From NCBI RefSeq assembly GCF_024679245.1, contig NC_090180.1, positions 12,773,007 through 12,837,006 of the forward strand: DNA of 64,000 bases, read 5' to 3'. Shown one piece after another: positions 21,060 through 31,744 of the stretch (its first letter is position 1; each line of letters begins with the position of its first letter). The stretch comes from Pseudorasbora parva (Eukaryota > Chordata > Actinopteri > Cypriniformes > Gobionidae). Both the position numbers and the translations under genes were made by a program. Under the pieces are notes generated by a model, which was not told where the DNA came from, searched no databases, and was given only the letters and a program-made list of their open reading frames with translations.

Positions 21060-22494
21060 CTGAGAGTACTTTGACTTTATCAAAGTAAAAAGTCACGCCT
21101 GAAAAATCCTCCCTCACATCTCCCCCTCCCCCCTATTGACAGAAATGAGAGAGGGAGGGAGCCATTTCCACATGTTTTGTACCCACGCACGGGGGATGGG
21201 AGATCACACTAAGAGCTCAGCGACAGCTGCTACAGGCACTCATGTAAACGGAGCTATGGTGAGCAATGTAAGTCTTTTAACTTCTCAAATTAATTTCTAT
21301 GAAAGTTAAAGGGGTACTTCAGCGCTGGGAAGATGAATCTGTATTTAATCTGGGTCATCAATGTAGTAGAAATGTGAAATTATTTTTGAATTTGGTGTCT
21401 TCTAGACTGAGAAAAGATAGAAAATGTATTTTTGTCCCATGGGGATGAAAGACTACAATTCCCAGAATGCTTCACTGCCCTGTGAGGCCATTCCCAAAGC
21501 CACCGCTACTTGATTACTGTGACTGAGTTAGAGAACAGAGAAGACCCTGAAATTAAAAACTAAACGTGTGTGTTTAATATAATAAGTGAGTGACCGCGTG
21601 AGTGTCACAGCACTGAGCACTGACTGCAGGAGTGATGAGAGCTGAGGTAATCGCGACTACACTCGCGGCATACATTCACAACACGAGTTCAGTCTGGCGC
21701 GTTTCAGTTCATGCCTTTACAAGCTTAACTTTCATTGAAATTAATTTGAGAAGTTAAAAGACTTCCATTGCTCACCATAGCTCCGTTTAAATGAGTGCCT
21801 GCAGCTGAGCTGAGCTGTGAGTGTGATCTCCATCCCCTATGCGTGGGTTCAAAACATGCGGAAATGGCTCCCTCTGCTGGCTGTAGTCTTTAGCCTTTGG
21901 GCAAACATTCCTCTGATGATGCAAAAATCGTCAATTTGCATCATAGGAGGAATTTTTCCAGAAATAAAATGCATAAATCTCTTGTCTCAGGGGGATATGA
22001 GGGGGGAAATCACAATCATTTGAATATACTCCAGGGTTTCTACTGATACAAAGCCATATGCTAATCGCTGAAGTAACCCTTTAAGCTTGCAAAGGCATGA
22101 ACTGAAACGTGCCAGACTGAACTCACGTTGTGAATGTTGGCCGCGAGTGTAGTCACGATTACCTCAGCTCTTATCACGAGAGCTCATCAGCTCATTTATC
22201 TGATCCTGCAGTTAGTGCTCAGTGCTGTGATACTCGCGCGGTGACTCACTTATTATATTGAACAGACACGTTCAGTTTTTAATTGTAGTGTCTTCTCCAA
22301 TTCAGTCACAGTAATCAAGTTGGTGGCTTTGGGCATGGCCTCACAGGGCAGCGAAGCATTCTGGGAATTGTAGTCTTTCATTCCCATGAGAGTCTAGAAA
22401 GCACCAAATTCAAAAATAATTTCACATTTCTACTACATTGAGGACCCAGTTTAAATACAGATTCATCTTCCCAGCGCTGAAGTACCCCTTTAAG
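21060..22494. mobile_element. Doubly nested palindromic transposon complex
   Basis: Two inverted repeats interlock. The outer family has arms 21308-21726 (from TTAAAGGGGTACTTCAGCGC) and 22082-22494 (to GCGCTGAAGTACCCCTTTAA), about 415 bp each. The DNA between the arms, 21727-22081, is itself related in reverse to 21120-21306: GTGAGCAATGTAAGTCTTTT pairs with the later AAAAGACTTCCATTGCTCAC. The insert ends CGCTGAAGTAACCCTTTAAG, a terminus related to the host's own. Nothing encodes protein. Confidence 0.8.
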
Positions 22495-23764
22495 GATAAA
22501 GTAGTATCACCATAAGGAGACATTTTATTATTATTTTCCTTATTGTATAAATACATTTTCAGATGATCATTTCAAGTTTACTTTTAAATAGTGACAAAAA
22601 TTTCTCTATATAAAAAAAGAAAAAAAACATATGCAAGAAATATGATATGCGCTGACAAATGACATATCCCTTCTGAATTTCCCAATGCTCGAGCACCCGA
22701 CTGCACTTCTAGAGCAATCTCTCCTTTCCAGCATTTGTGTTGGTGGTTTGTTTTGCTCGGCTCACTTGTGTATTTCTGTGTGAGTTTGAACAGCTGCGTT
22801 TCAGGTTTGTTTACTTTTCTTTGACAAGCCTGACTAACAGAGGCGCCGTTTTACTGAAACAGAGCCATTTGATGATTATATAAAAAGGGGATTCTTGGTG
22901 CAAAATGCCTTCTTGATTTGGTATTGGGCATCAGAAAAGGGCAATATGCTGAAGACGATTAGCTTCGCTCGACTATAGTCAGAAAACACATAGGAGCTAA
23001 AAACAACAAGGTATGGGCTACAAAGCAGTTCAATCACTATAGTCTTTGAGAACATACTGGTCTGTTTTGTCCCCTTTTCACTTACCAAGACAGTATTGTT
23101 GCGCAAAACATCTTATGCATGCAGTGGGTTTTGCCAACACTCCTGCATTTTATCAGCAAAATATAATTACGTCCTTTCTTTTCCAGCCAACACTTCTCTC
23201 TTATAATTTTAAACATGCAAAATTCAGCCCTATTTCATGCCTTGAAATCATTTCCCCTTGTCCAAACATTGGTCGTGTAATCCACACTTTGTGTTTCACG
23301 AGGCAGTCTGCAAAGTGCAGGTGCGGAGGATTAATTCCTGCTGCCAATCCAGAACACCCAGGGAGGATAGACCTTCACAACCTCGCCCTCACCTGAAGCT
23401 GGATATCATTATTATCCAGGATCAAGCCTGAGCATTAACCACCAGAAGGCATTTCTTGATTGAGTATTGACAATCCGCCGCTGCCTGCAACTTTTTTGGA
23501 TTGACTTGTTGTTAGGTGATGCCTGTCAAGGGATCAATTGAGCTGATGACAGGCGAGTATCTCGTATTTTCAACACACACCTCTCAGAGGTTAAATAATT
23601 CCATAGGCATGGTCTTAAACAATCTTTTTTAATTAATGCACTTTTCTATAATTACTGGAGAAGATTAGATTTTGTGACACTTTTTAACCAAAAAGAACCA
23701 TTCGATCACTATTCACTCACTCTTATATTGTTGCAAAGCTGTAAGACTTTCTTTCTTCTGTTAG
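22495..23764. other. Non-coding stretch, partly single-copy looking
   Basis: No gene is seen. 22690-22870 and 23310-23570 have balanced composition and no match to the other repeats of the window. The second contains CCTGTCAAGGGATCAATTG and GCTGATGACAGG. Confidence 0.4.
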
Positions 23765-24161
23765 TTAAAGGGATAGTTCACCCAAAAGTGAAAATTCAGT
23801 CGTCATTTGATCACCTTCAAAATGAATCAAACCCGTATGAATTTATGAATTTCTTTCTTCTGCTGAACTGAAGAAAGAAGATATTTGAAATAATATGGGT
23901 AGCCAAACAGTTGATGTACCTCATTGACTTCAATATATATATATATTATAGAAAAGATTTATGAAGAGATTTATATAGCATGTAAATAAAAAATAAATAG
24001 CATGAAAGTCAATGGGGCCCATCAACTGTTTAGTTACTGACATTCTTTAAAATATCTTATTTTGTGTTCAACATCATAAAGAAACACATACAGGTTTGGA
24101 ACAATTTGAGGGTGAGTAAATGATGACAGAATTTTCATTTTGGGCTGAATTATCCCTTTAA
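23765..24161. mobile_element. Intact palindromic TTAAAGGGATAGTTCACCC MITE
   Basis: The left end TTAAAGGGATAGTTCACCC and the right end GGGCTGAATTATCCCTTTAA face each other. Inner pairs include AGTCGTCATTTGATCACCTT with GAGGGTGAGTAAATGATGAC and CCAAACAGTTGATG with CATCAACTGTTTAG. The centre is a TA-rich loop near 23930. This is the reference copy for the split element at 8637-10092. Confidence 0.9.
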
Positions 24162-25204
24162 AAGCAAAAGAAGAAACTCAGAATAATGCTTACTATTTTC
24201 CATGCAACTAATGAATGGGGAACTGAGCTTTCAATCCTCAAAAGAAATTAAAAGTAGGCTACATAAACAAAAAGTGTCCAATTTACTAATGTGATATGAC
24301 TTCCTTTGACTGAATTATTATTTTTTTAATTGCTAATAATCACTGTTAATCTTCTCCAGTGTGTTGCTCTGCATCCAGATCATTGAATGAGTGAGTTGAA
24401 CTCGAGGACATGATCAGTTTATTGAGTGAAAGCATAAATCAAACTGTTTTTTGGGAAGAAAAATAAAATACAAGTTCTGATTCTACTATATACTATGTTT
24501 CGAATGATTTGAGGGTGAGTAAATGATGACAGAGTATTTACAGTATTTATGACTGATATACATTTAATCAAAGATGTTAAAGTTCACTATATATTTCCTA
24601 AATATTAAATAAATACAATAATCAAATGTCCGTGTGATTATTAATGAATGTAATCAGCATGTTTTCCCTATTAGTTTAGCATTATAAGCTGTGAGCATTA
24701 AACGTATGTGCTATGGAGACTGTAATGAGCTGAAGGACATCTGAGGGCAAATGCATTCAGCCTCTGTCAGCCCCCCTCCCCGACTCCATTACGCGGCTCA
24801 TTTTGATGTGGCTATAGCATCTAGTGAATTACAATTGGTGTTTGGATGATTGCATTGTTGGACAGAGATATGCTCATTGCCCGGTGATCCCAGCAGTAAT
24901 CAATATCCTTATGCAGACCTTCTCCGACTCCTGCATGTAAAACATTCCCAGCACACCATCTCCCATTCGCCCTAACATTCACTCCCTCAAAGACATCACA
25001 GCCCTGCGGCATCGACACAGCTGCTTGAAATCTGTCTTGTTTAACCTACACAAAAGTGGTCACAGCTTACATAGTGTTCATGTTTTTGAAAAGGTTTGGG
25101 CTAGTTGTCACAAGCTGTCACATACAAAATCAGATGGTGTGATAGTCGTTTGTTCCCCATTGGGACATATGTCCAAGTGAAATGTCTTCTTCTCGAAGAA
25201 AAAC
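24162..25204. other. Non-coding stretch with a single-copy looking block
   Basis: A short MITE scrap, GAGGGTGAGTAAATGATGAC, lies at 24511-24530. Positions 24715-25030 are GC-richer and non-repetitive. No gene is seen. Confidence 0.4.
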
Positions 25205-25301
25205 TGCGTCTGAAATCGCATAGCCTACTCTCTTGAGCAGGTAATTATTCTGAATAATTAAGCTATGACCGCTAAAAAAGTACATTATATATAGTATGAC
25301 T
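25205..25301. mobile_element. Half of a CTGCGTCTGAAATCGCATA MITE
   Basis: CTGCGTCTGAAATCGCATAG, CTCTTGAGCAGG and GAATAATTAAG follow the copy at 18172-18340. It is cut by the hAT insertion that begins at 25310. Confidence 0.5.
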
Positions 25302-25309
25302 TACTTTGC

Positions 25310-26904
25310 CAGTGTTGGGGAAGCTACTCTGAAACTGTAGCTTTACAAGCTACAAGCTACTTGTAAGTTAAAGTAAGTTACATTCAAACTACCATTTTGA
25401 AAAAGTAGTTAGCTACACTACAAGTTACGATCAAAAAGTAGCTAGCTACATTGAAACTACTTTTTTTTTTTTACAATGACAAATAACTTTGAATAATTAA
25501 TGAATAATGTTATACTATTTGGGGTTTCAAGCAATATAATGCAATGTAATTGATTTCAAAGAGTATAGTGTGAATTCAGGTTGATTGGGACACCTTTTTC
25601 TCCAGTCATTTCAAAGGCAAAAACTGTCAGAATCATTTGAATAATTGATACAATAAACACAATAATGTAATATATAGCCTATATCTCAAACTGACTGTCA
25701 ACGTGCAACATGGCTAAAAATGTAACATCAGTGCAAGAATAAAATCTATGCAACTTAAATTAAAAATTCAGGAGTCAGGATTAGGTTTACCACCATCAAA
25801 CAAACCAAATGTCGGACAATTACTAAGTTTGTGTGTGACAATTTGAGAAATGTTACCAACACGTAAACATAACCTGAAACTGTTATGCAATGTCTAAGTT
25901 AATAAAAACATTTGTATTCTGCCTTTCAGCTGATGAAAATATTTTGTTCTTTAGTCCCTACCAGAAAACATCATTACATCACAATGTAACATAACATGTC
26001 TTTATTTTACTTGTAATTTAAATGTAATTTCACTGAGCCCAAAGGCAGCAGGCATCATGCAGATAAACTATTTCTGAAAGAGTTCTGACCAAGTCCAACT
26101 AAAACCCAACAAAATAAATAATGAACAAATAAAATATAAATCAACATGAAATTATTTCATTGAACGTTTTATATATTCATTTATATTATATATTAACAAT
26201 ATAACCAATATACCGAATTATCCAGTAGTTTTCCGAACAGATGCATTTATTAATATGATAATTAAAAACTAACAGACAGATGGAAATGTGGGACATTTTT
26301 TTCAATATGCGACTTGCAGGACAAGGGGTGTAAATGCTGTAGCCTACGGTACACGCAAAGCGGGACGGGTGGTCACCCTAGTAAGGATTAGTCTGAAATG
26401 CAGGTTAAACTCACAGCACATGCAGAGATGGAACGCAGCATTCTGAACGGAACCGCTGAGAGTATCATGAGCTGCTCGCGTGAACGGTGCAGGCGCTTTG
26501 CTTGCATATTTATTTACATTTCGAATGGTTTCGTGTACATTTCAAGCTTTCTATAGCCTATACATGATATATCTCATATCTGTGAGGCAAGTAGTCTGCT
26601 GAGTTTTGGTTTATTTACAATGTTGTTTTACCGCTGATCAGCTCGATCAGGAGTGAAGCGCGTCTGCATAGAGCAGATTATTGAGCTGAGCGTCCATCAC
26701 CGCTCGTTCTCGTCGGTCGTCAGATTCAGAACCCAAAAACGGAATGTAGCTTTTGGTCGCGCTACACCGCTACTTGCGGTATAATGTAGTTAGCTACTGG
26801 AAAAGATACACTGTTTTAAAAGTAACTGACCTACTGACAAGCTACTGAAAAATGTAGTTAAGCTAGTAGCGTCGCTACGTGTAGCTCGCTACTGCCCAAC
26901 ACTG
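25310..26904. mobile_element. hAT-type element with perfect 8-bp target duplication
   Basis: It begins CAGTGTTGGGGAAGCTACTC and ends GTAGCTCGCTACTGCCCAACACTG read as two blocks, so the ends CAGTGTTGGG are inverted. The 8 bases TACTTTGC flank it on both sides (25302-25309 and 26905-26912). Sub-terminal DNA is packed with short AGCTAC and GTAGCT repeats in both directions. Length is 1595 bp, but I find no transposase frame, so it is a non-autonomous or fully decayed hAT. Confidence 0.9.
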
Positions 26905-26912
26905 TACTTTGC

Positions 26913-27222
26913 TCTGCTGGCCACACCGTTTTTATATGAATGCCTGAGGCTGCGAGCTGAGTGCTGTGAGTGCGATCTCCCATCCCACACGAGCGAGTTG
27001 AAAATGGCTCCCTCTGCTGGCTGTAGTCTTTGGCCTCTGGCCAACAATTCCTCCGATGGCGCAAATTCACGACATTTGCGTCATGGGAGGAATTTTTCCA
27101 GAAATAAAATGCATAAACCCTTGTCTCAGGGGGATATGAGGGGGGGGGGGGGGGGAAGCACAATCATTCGAATATACTCTACTGATACAAAGCCATATGC
27201 TAATCGCTGAAGTAACCCTTTC
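26913..27222 (+). mobile_element. Fragment of the CGCTGAAGTAACCCTTT element
   Basis: It repeats the part at 21780-22081: GGCTCCCTCTGCTGGCTGTA, AGGAATTTTTCCAGAAATAA, CAAAGCCATATGCTAATCGC and the terminus GCTGAAGTAACCCTTTCAG. The opposite end is absent. Confidence 0.7.
27140..27155. repeat. G16 homopolymer
   Basis: A run of 16 G lies where the related copy at about 22000-22010 has only a run of 6 G after GATATGA, so this is either expansion or an assembly artefact. Confidence 0.9.
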
Positions 27223-27224
27223 AG

Positions 27225-28033
27225 CTTCAGATCAGCTTATCGGAATCCTATGGGTGACATCACAGACACTACGTCCATATTTTTTTACAGTCTATGCACA
27301 AGACGATAGAATTATTCCACTCCCGTGGTTTACAGAGCTGAAGTGTGGACTCATTTTGGCTTCAGCTACAAAGAAGCCACTAAGGAAATCGACAAGAGTC
27401 ATTTTGTTTGCAAAATAGGCCAAGTTAAAACCCAGTAGCCTACTCAGGAAACATTGAATCTGAGAGCTCGTTTAACATCCCAATGTCATCCGTGCTGCTG
27501 AGAAGCGTTTCGATAGAATAAAGCAGATTTTCCTCTCATTAACAAAATAAACACACACCAAAACTGAGAGCGGTGGCAGCAAAACGAAAGCACCTGATCA
27601 TAGCGATGTGGATTTGGATGCACCAGCTCTGCAGTTCATCCTAATTGAAATGGCACTTTATACAATAGATTGCGTTAAAGAAAACATCTTTACAGTATTA
27701 AATATAAAACAAATGGACTATGCACTTTCTGTTGCTAGTTTAGAAATTAAAAACTGCTATACCGTGAACCTTTAAAACATGTACACATAAAGAATCCTGC
27801 AGTCACTTTACTATTTCCCTTTACTTAGATTGCACAAAATAGTGATTAGTGATATAAATTATACTGTATTAATTAAATAAAACAGTTACTTGTCATGGTT
27901 TATGCATATGGTTGTGTTCTTTATTCTTTTAAATTAATCTTTCTAAAAAAATATAAAAAAATGCTTATATCGTATCGTAACCCCTGTATCGTGATACGCA
28001 TTGTATCGCCAGATTCTTGGCAATACACAGCCC
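27225..28033 (+). mobile_element. hAT element remnant with BED finger, left end lost
   Basis: The right terminus reads CCAGATTCTTGGCAATACAC followed by AGCCCTA, preceded by alternating TATCG motifs (CGTATCGTAACCCC and TCGTGATACGC), typical sub-terminal repeats of a fish hAT family. A BED-finger remnant lies upstream on the same strand. The left terminus is replaced by the MITE fragment ending at 27222. Confidence 0.65.
27337..27491 (+). pseudogene. BED zinc-finger remnant of a hAT transposase
   Basis: The frame reads AEVWTHFGFSYKEATKEIDK, then SHFVCKIGQVKTQ and, after a stop, NLRARLTSQCH. The W-x2-F block, the Val-Cys-Lys-Ile pair and the Asn-Leu-Arg helix are the signature of a BED finger. 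The second Cys of CxxC is Gly here, so it cannot bind zinc normally. The pieces after it, with AAEKRFDR in another frame, are too broken to follow. Confidence 0.7.
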
Positions 28034-28190
28034 TAATCTATGGTACGCAAACATCAGAATCTCGCTAGAAGTAGTAGGTCTTTCGGGTACATTTTGCCTA
28101 CTCTTTTATGAGTATTGTGAATTCGGACACATTCTGTTTTTTGCCTACTATATGTTAGGGGTCGGAAGCAGCCATAATGTAGGGCAGGAC
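28034..28190. mobile_element. MITE fragment with GAATTCGGACACATTCT
   Basis: TAGTAGGTCTTTCGGGTACA, GTATTGTGAATTCGGACAC and GTCGGAAGCAGCCAT look like the right half of the CTGCGTCTGAAATCGC family, whose left halves lie at 18172 and 25205. The assignment is tentative. Confidence 0.35.
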
Positions 28191-28849
28191 TTGATTTTGT
28201 CCAATGGGAATTGATTGGATTATTAGATGGTTGTGGGTTGCCATTACTCTGATCTCATGTGACTAAATGACAGGTTGTCCCGCACTCATGCCAGCAAACA
28301 CGTCATCAGGAGAGAAATTATGTTGCCTCAAGAGGGAGGGGAAATTAGTTTTATTAAAGAATACGAGGGCATATGAATAAAAATATATTGATGTGCACGG
28401 ATCGCTTAATAAACACTGCAATTTTCAAAAATTGTTCGTTTTGATTTCATGGTGACTTTAAGGCATTGTAAGATGATCTAGACAAAACATCTACCAAAAT
28501 GTTACATACATAGACTGTAATATGAACAGTGTAAAGCGTCAGCAATGCTGTACATCAATGCAAAATGTACTGTTTACAAAGCAAGCTAAGGATATGAGAT
28601 TTAAAAGTTGCAATATCTTAAATATTCAGACCAACAGCACAACTACAACAGTATATTAATAGTGAGTAGGCCTAACTTACATTTTAGATACAATGTTGCC
28701 AGTTGATTTCTCTATTTTTGTGAAACAAAATAAAAATATTTCCAAAATAAGTGGCAGTGAAGCAGTCACATGTCTCCAAACAAAACAGTAGTAGTGATTC
28801 GTTCCTTGAATGAATCAGTGACTCACTATAGGCTTACTTGTCGCCACCT
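28191..28849. other. Non-coding stretch, nothing recognised
   Basis: No repeats shared with the rest of the window and no coding frame with protein features. Confidence 0.4.
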
Positions 28850-28858
28850 ACTGGTGCG

Positions 28859-29398
28859 TAGCCTGACAAGCCAGACCCACATGTTGTTTGGATGGAGATG
28901 TTTGGTCTCAAGATGTTTGGTCTGAAACTCACCATTGACAGCTCAATCCGAGGTGGCAGGATAAACGGTTGTCTTTCAAACTCCCTCTGCACGCGATAGG
29001 ATAGCGCTACAACCAACCAGAGAGGTGAAACGGAGCTCGTTGATAGATTAAACATTTGCGTATCCAGTCAGCAAAACTCCGAACACATTTTCCCTTTTTA
29101 AGAATGACTTCAGTGCCGTTCTTTGTTCTTTTCTCAGAGAAAAGCTTAACTCCAAGTCTTCCAGAGTCGTGGTCAAAGCTGATTCGAAAGACCGCCGTTC
29201 ACCAGTTTCTGTGTTTACTAGAAGCACGCAAGCAACTCGGCCGTCGTCATTATGTTAAGCCCTGTCCACCGACTCTATACACGATGTGATTGGCGCGACC
29301 AGAGTTTGGTGTTTACAGCTCAGAAGAGTATTGAGAGTTCGACACTCGCGGGCAGATTAGATTTGCTGCCGCTAGGGTGCGTCTAGATTTCTAGGCTA
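28859..29398. mobile_element. TAGCCTG-ended element with 9-bp target duplication
   Basis: The element begins TAGCCTGACAAGCCAGACCC and ends GATTTCTAGGCTA, so the terminal inverted repeat is TAGCCT. Nine bases, ACTGGTGCG, occur on both sides (28850-28858 and 29399-29407). The 540-bp body (AAGAATGACTTCAGTGCCG, GAAAGACCGCCGTTCACCAG, CTATACACGATGTGATTGGC) recurs at 58993-59490. No known transposase is encoded. A duplication of 8-9 bases excludes Tc1 and Harbinger and fits hAT, Merlin or Mutator-like enzymes. Confidence 0.85.
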
Positions 29399-29407
29399 AC
29401 TGGTGCG

Positions 29408-30339
29408 ACAATGTAACTTGAAACAGTTGTAACGATGTAAGTGATGCAAACTGAAAAGTCCCAGTGCTGGTGGACTATTAAAAAAATAATTTAAGTTGAT
29501 TGGCTGCTGAACAGAACAAACAGCAAAGACACAATCGACAAGAAGGCATTTTTGCATCGATATGAGACCAATAAATGTAACTCTGTTGGGAGAAACAGTT
29601 CTGCTTATATGTTTGCATACCCCTTGCAGTAGAGCCAGTAGGTGTAAGCCTGTATAATATGCTAAATTGAAAGAACAGCAAATAAGGAAATATATAGCCC
29701 ACAAATATTAATACATCTAGCATTACCATAATGCATTATCTTGAGTATTAGTGAATGTTTTTACTTTCACCTAATATATGTCTGAGTCCCTCAGTTGTTC
29801 TTAGTAAAGATGGATCTCAAAATCAGTCACTGTTGAAAAGGGTTTAAATGAGCAGAAGATGCTAAAAAAATTTGAGGAAGAACAGAACTCAAGTAGTCAG
29901 GACAAACAAGGGACTCATGAACAACTGTCACAAAACATCCAGATAACAATACACAGTATTGAGATTCAAGATTAAACGTTGAATTGATTTATTTGTGTAT
30001 ATTCAGCAATTATTTTGTATTGTGGACTATATATGTCAACATTAATTATGTGAAACAGCTTATTCAGAACAGAATAAAAAATAACAAGCAATTTTTCTGA
30101 TCCCTCTTACTTTGTTAATAATATTAATATTAGCATCTTGTATATTCTGCATCTTGTTGTATCTTGTTCAACAGCACCAGTACAGTCAGATAAATCATAT
30201 TTTTGAATATTATAAACTCCAGGTGTCAAGCAGTAATTGTCCAGACCTATTATGAATGAATGACGTGGCATTATAGTTAGAACTTACGCTGGCGCTATTA
30301 TTTCTACCATATTTGGAAAGAGAGGGTTTGATTGATAGC
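29408..30339. other. Non-coding stretch, possibly decayed LINE sequence
   Basis: It lies directly downstream, in the minus-strand sense, of the LINE endonuclease remnant, where the reverse transcriptase would be expected. I could not read any reverse transcriptase motif in it. Confidence 0.35.
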
Positions 30340-30935
30340 CTTGGCTAAATGGAGTATACACAAGACTAGATAATGATCTGAGATGTCATCGCTCTGCTGC
30401 AGAATTTCTTCACCAATCAATTCCATGTGACTAAATTATATAAAACGCCTGATTACAACAATGAATGGTCCTGACATGTGTTGTCTAACTCCAGTAGAGT
30501 GTCGTCTGTTAATACAGTGTATAACATGTATACATGCAGCCAGTCATTTTGACAGGAAATCAGCAAATTATTTGATAAAGTCTGTATGGTGCCCTGATGG
30601 CCTGTATACAGTGGCCAGTATAAATGTCAAATGGGATTTATCACTTAAACTAGATAACGTTACATAAGCACCATCACTTCAAAAATATTATACTTGAAAC
30701 TAGATCTCTGAGTAATACTGGAAATATTACTATAAATTACACAAACACCTCCCCCTTTTGCCTTTCAGACTAGGCTCATATTTATAACAATGCTGTGCGG
30801 TAGTAGACTCATTTAAAGTGATGTAATCATCTGGTTTTAGCCAGGTTTATGAAAAACACTTATAGTAAGGTCATGGTATGTGATCATATAATTTACAAAA
30901 AGTGCTTTTGTAGAAAGGGATCTAATATTCAGTGC
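30340..30935 (-). pseudogene. LINE ORF2 apurinic endonuclease domain, decayed
   Basis: In shifting minus-strand frames one reads NIRSLSTKALFVNYMI (start of the domain, near 30929), TWLKPDDYITLNES (the L-T-E-T-W-L region), then LATVYRPSGHHTDF and finally SDHYLVLCILHLA near 30375. The NIRSL, TWLKPDD, VYRPxG and SDH blocks are characteristic of the endonuclease that nicks target DNA for LINE insertion. The SDH motif, which holds the catalytic His, is preserved. The IVGDFN-like block between VYRP and SDH is not readable. Stops occur in every frame. Confidence 0.75.
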
Positions 30936-31139
30936 CGCATTTATTCATCTGTACTATATATGTTTTTTTATTTGTTGAACATCAATACAATTTGGGAGTT
31001 TGTTGTATTTCCTAGTTTGGGGAACAGACACAGTCTCTTTATGATGATATCTAGGTTAAGAATTATCTATCTTTTGGGATTTATTTGACTTCTGTGATGT
31101 GAGGTGGCTAGTAGATGGTCAGTTTAGCCAGTATGTCTG

Positions 31140-31740
31140 CTTCCTGACATAGGACACAGTCAAATTTAAACTAGAGAGAAGAGCAGTGCCACCCCAGGGT
31201 GGGATGAATACCATCTCTTTTCAACAGGTCATGTCTGCCACAAAAACTTTTCCATTTGTCTATGAACTATGGGTTGTCGATATGGGTAATTTCCAGGACA
31301 CCACTTCAGCAGCCAGCCATTGAGTAACAGTCTAATGTATCTCATCACTCTAGAGCATATTACAGTGTCTGACATTGTACTTGAGAGTTCACACTTCTCT
31401 TTAATGTTAGTTTTAGTGATCTCCAACTGGCAAGGTCGTATATCATTAATGAATAATAATCTTAGAGTATTTACATTTAGCATAAGCTAACACTATTAAA
31501 ATTGCTCTCAGGGTTGATGTCAGGTGCTCTGGCTCCCGGCAAACATGTGACAATGTTGACTGGATTCCCTATTTTCCCATTTCTTACAATAGAATCCCCA
31601 ATAACAATAGGGCAATTTCCACAGGTTTCTCAGTGGGTGCATCACTGAGTGGGGAGAACCTGTTTAATGTTCTAATGGGAAAAGAACAGTTGTGATTTGT
31701 CTTGAGACTATGCCGTCTCACAGTCACCCAGTTGCTCTGC
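31140..31740 (-). pseudogene. LINE ORF1 SGNH/GDSL-esterase domain, decayed
   Basis: Minus-strand translation gives WVTVRRH and RFSPLSDAPTEKPVE, followed by PIVIGDSIVRNGKI with the nucleophile Ser in GDS (about 31592). Then come TCLPGARAPDI, a LFINDIRPCQLEITK block in place of the usual G-x-N-D, LLNGWLLKWCPGN, and RDGIHPTLGW with the catalytic Asp and His near 31204-31215. This is an SGNH hydrolase fold of the kind found in ORF1 of CR1/L2 LINEs. The Ser, Asp and His blocks all remain recognisable, but several frameshifts separate them. A host esterase is unlikely, since the endonuclease follows on the same strand. Confidence 0.75.
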
Positions 31741-31744
31741 TGCG

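Larger units (their letters stand above)
30340..31740 (-). mobile_element. CR1/L2-like LINE remnant
   Basis: On the minus strand an SGNH-esterase ORF1 remnant (31740 to 31140) is followed by an APE-type endonuclease remnant (30935 to 30340). That order is the arrangement of CR1/L2-clade non-LTR retrotransposons of fish, in which ORF1 carries an esterase. The reverse transcriptase, the 5' part of ORF1 and the 3' tail are not seen. The element is broken by many stops and frameshifts and is clearly old. A tRNA-like SINE lies immediately upstream of it. Confidence 0.75.

Noticed and set aside
21420..21470. GACTACAATTCCCAGAATGC considered as a host promoter motif (ZNF143-like ACTACAATTCCC)
   Set aside because: The motif is mirrored at about 22355-22375 in the other arm of the foldback, so it belongs to the transposon and is no evidence of a gene promoter.
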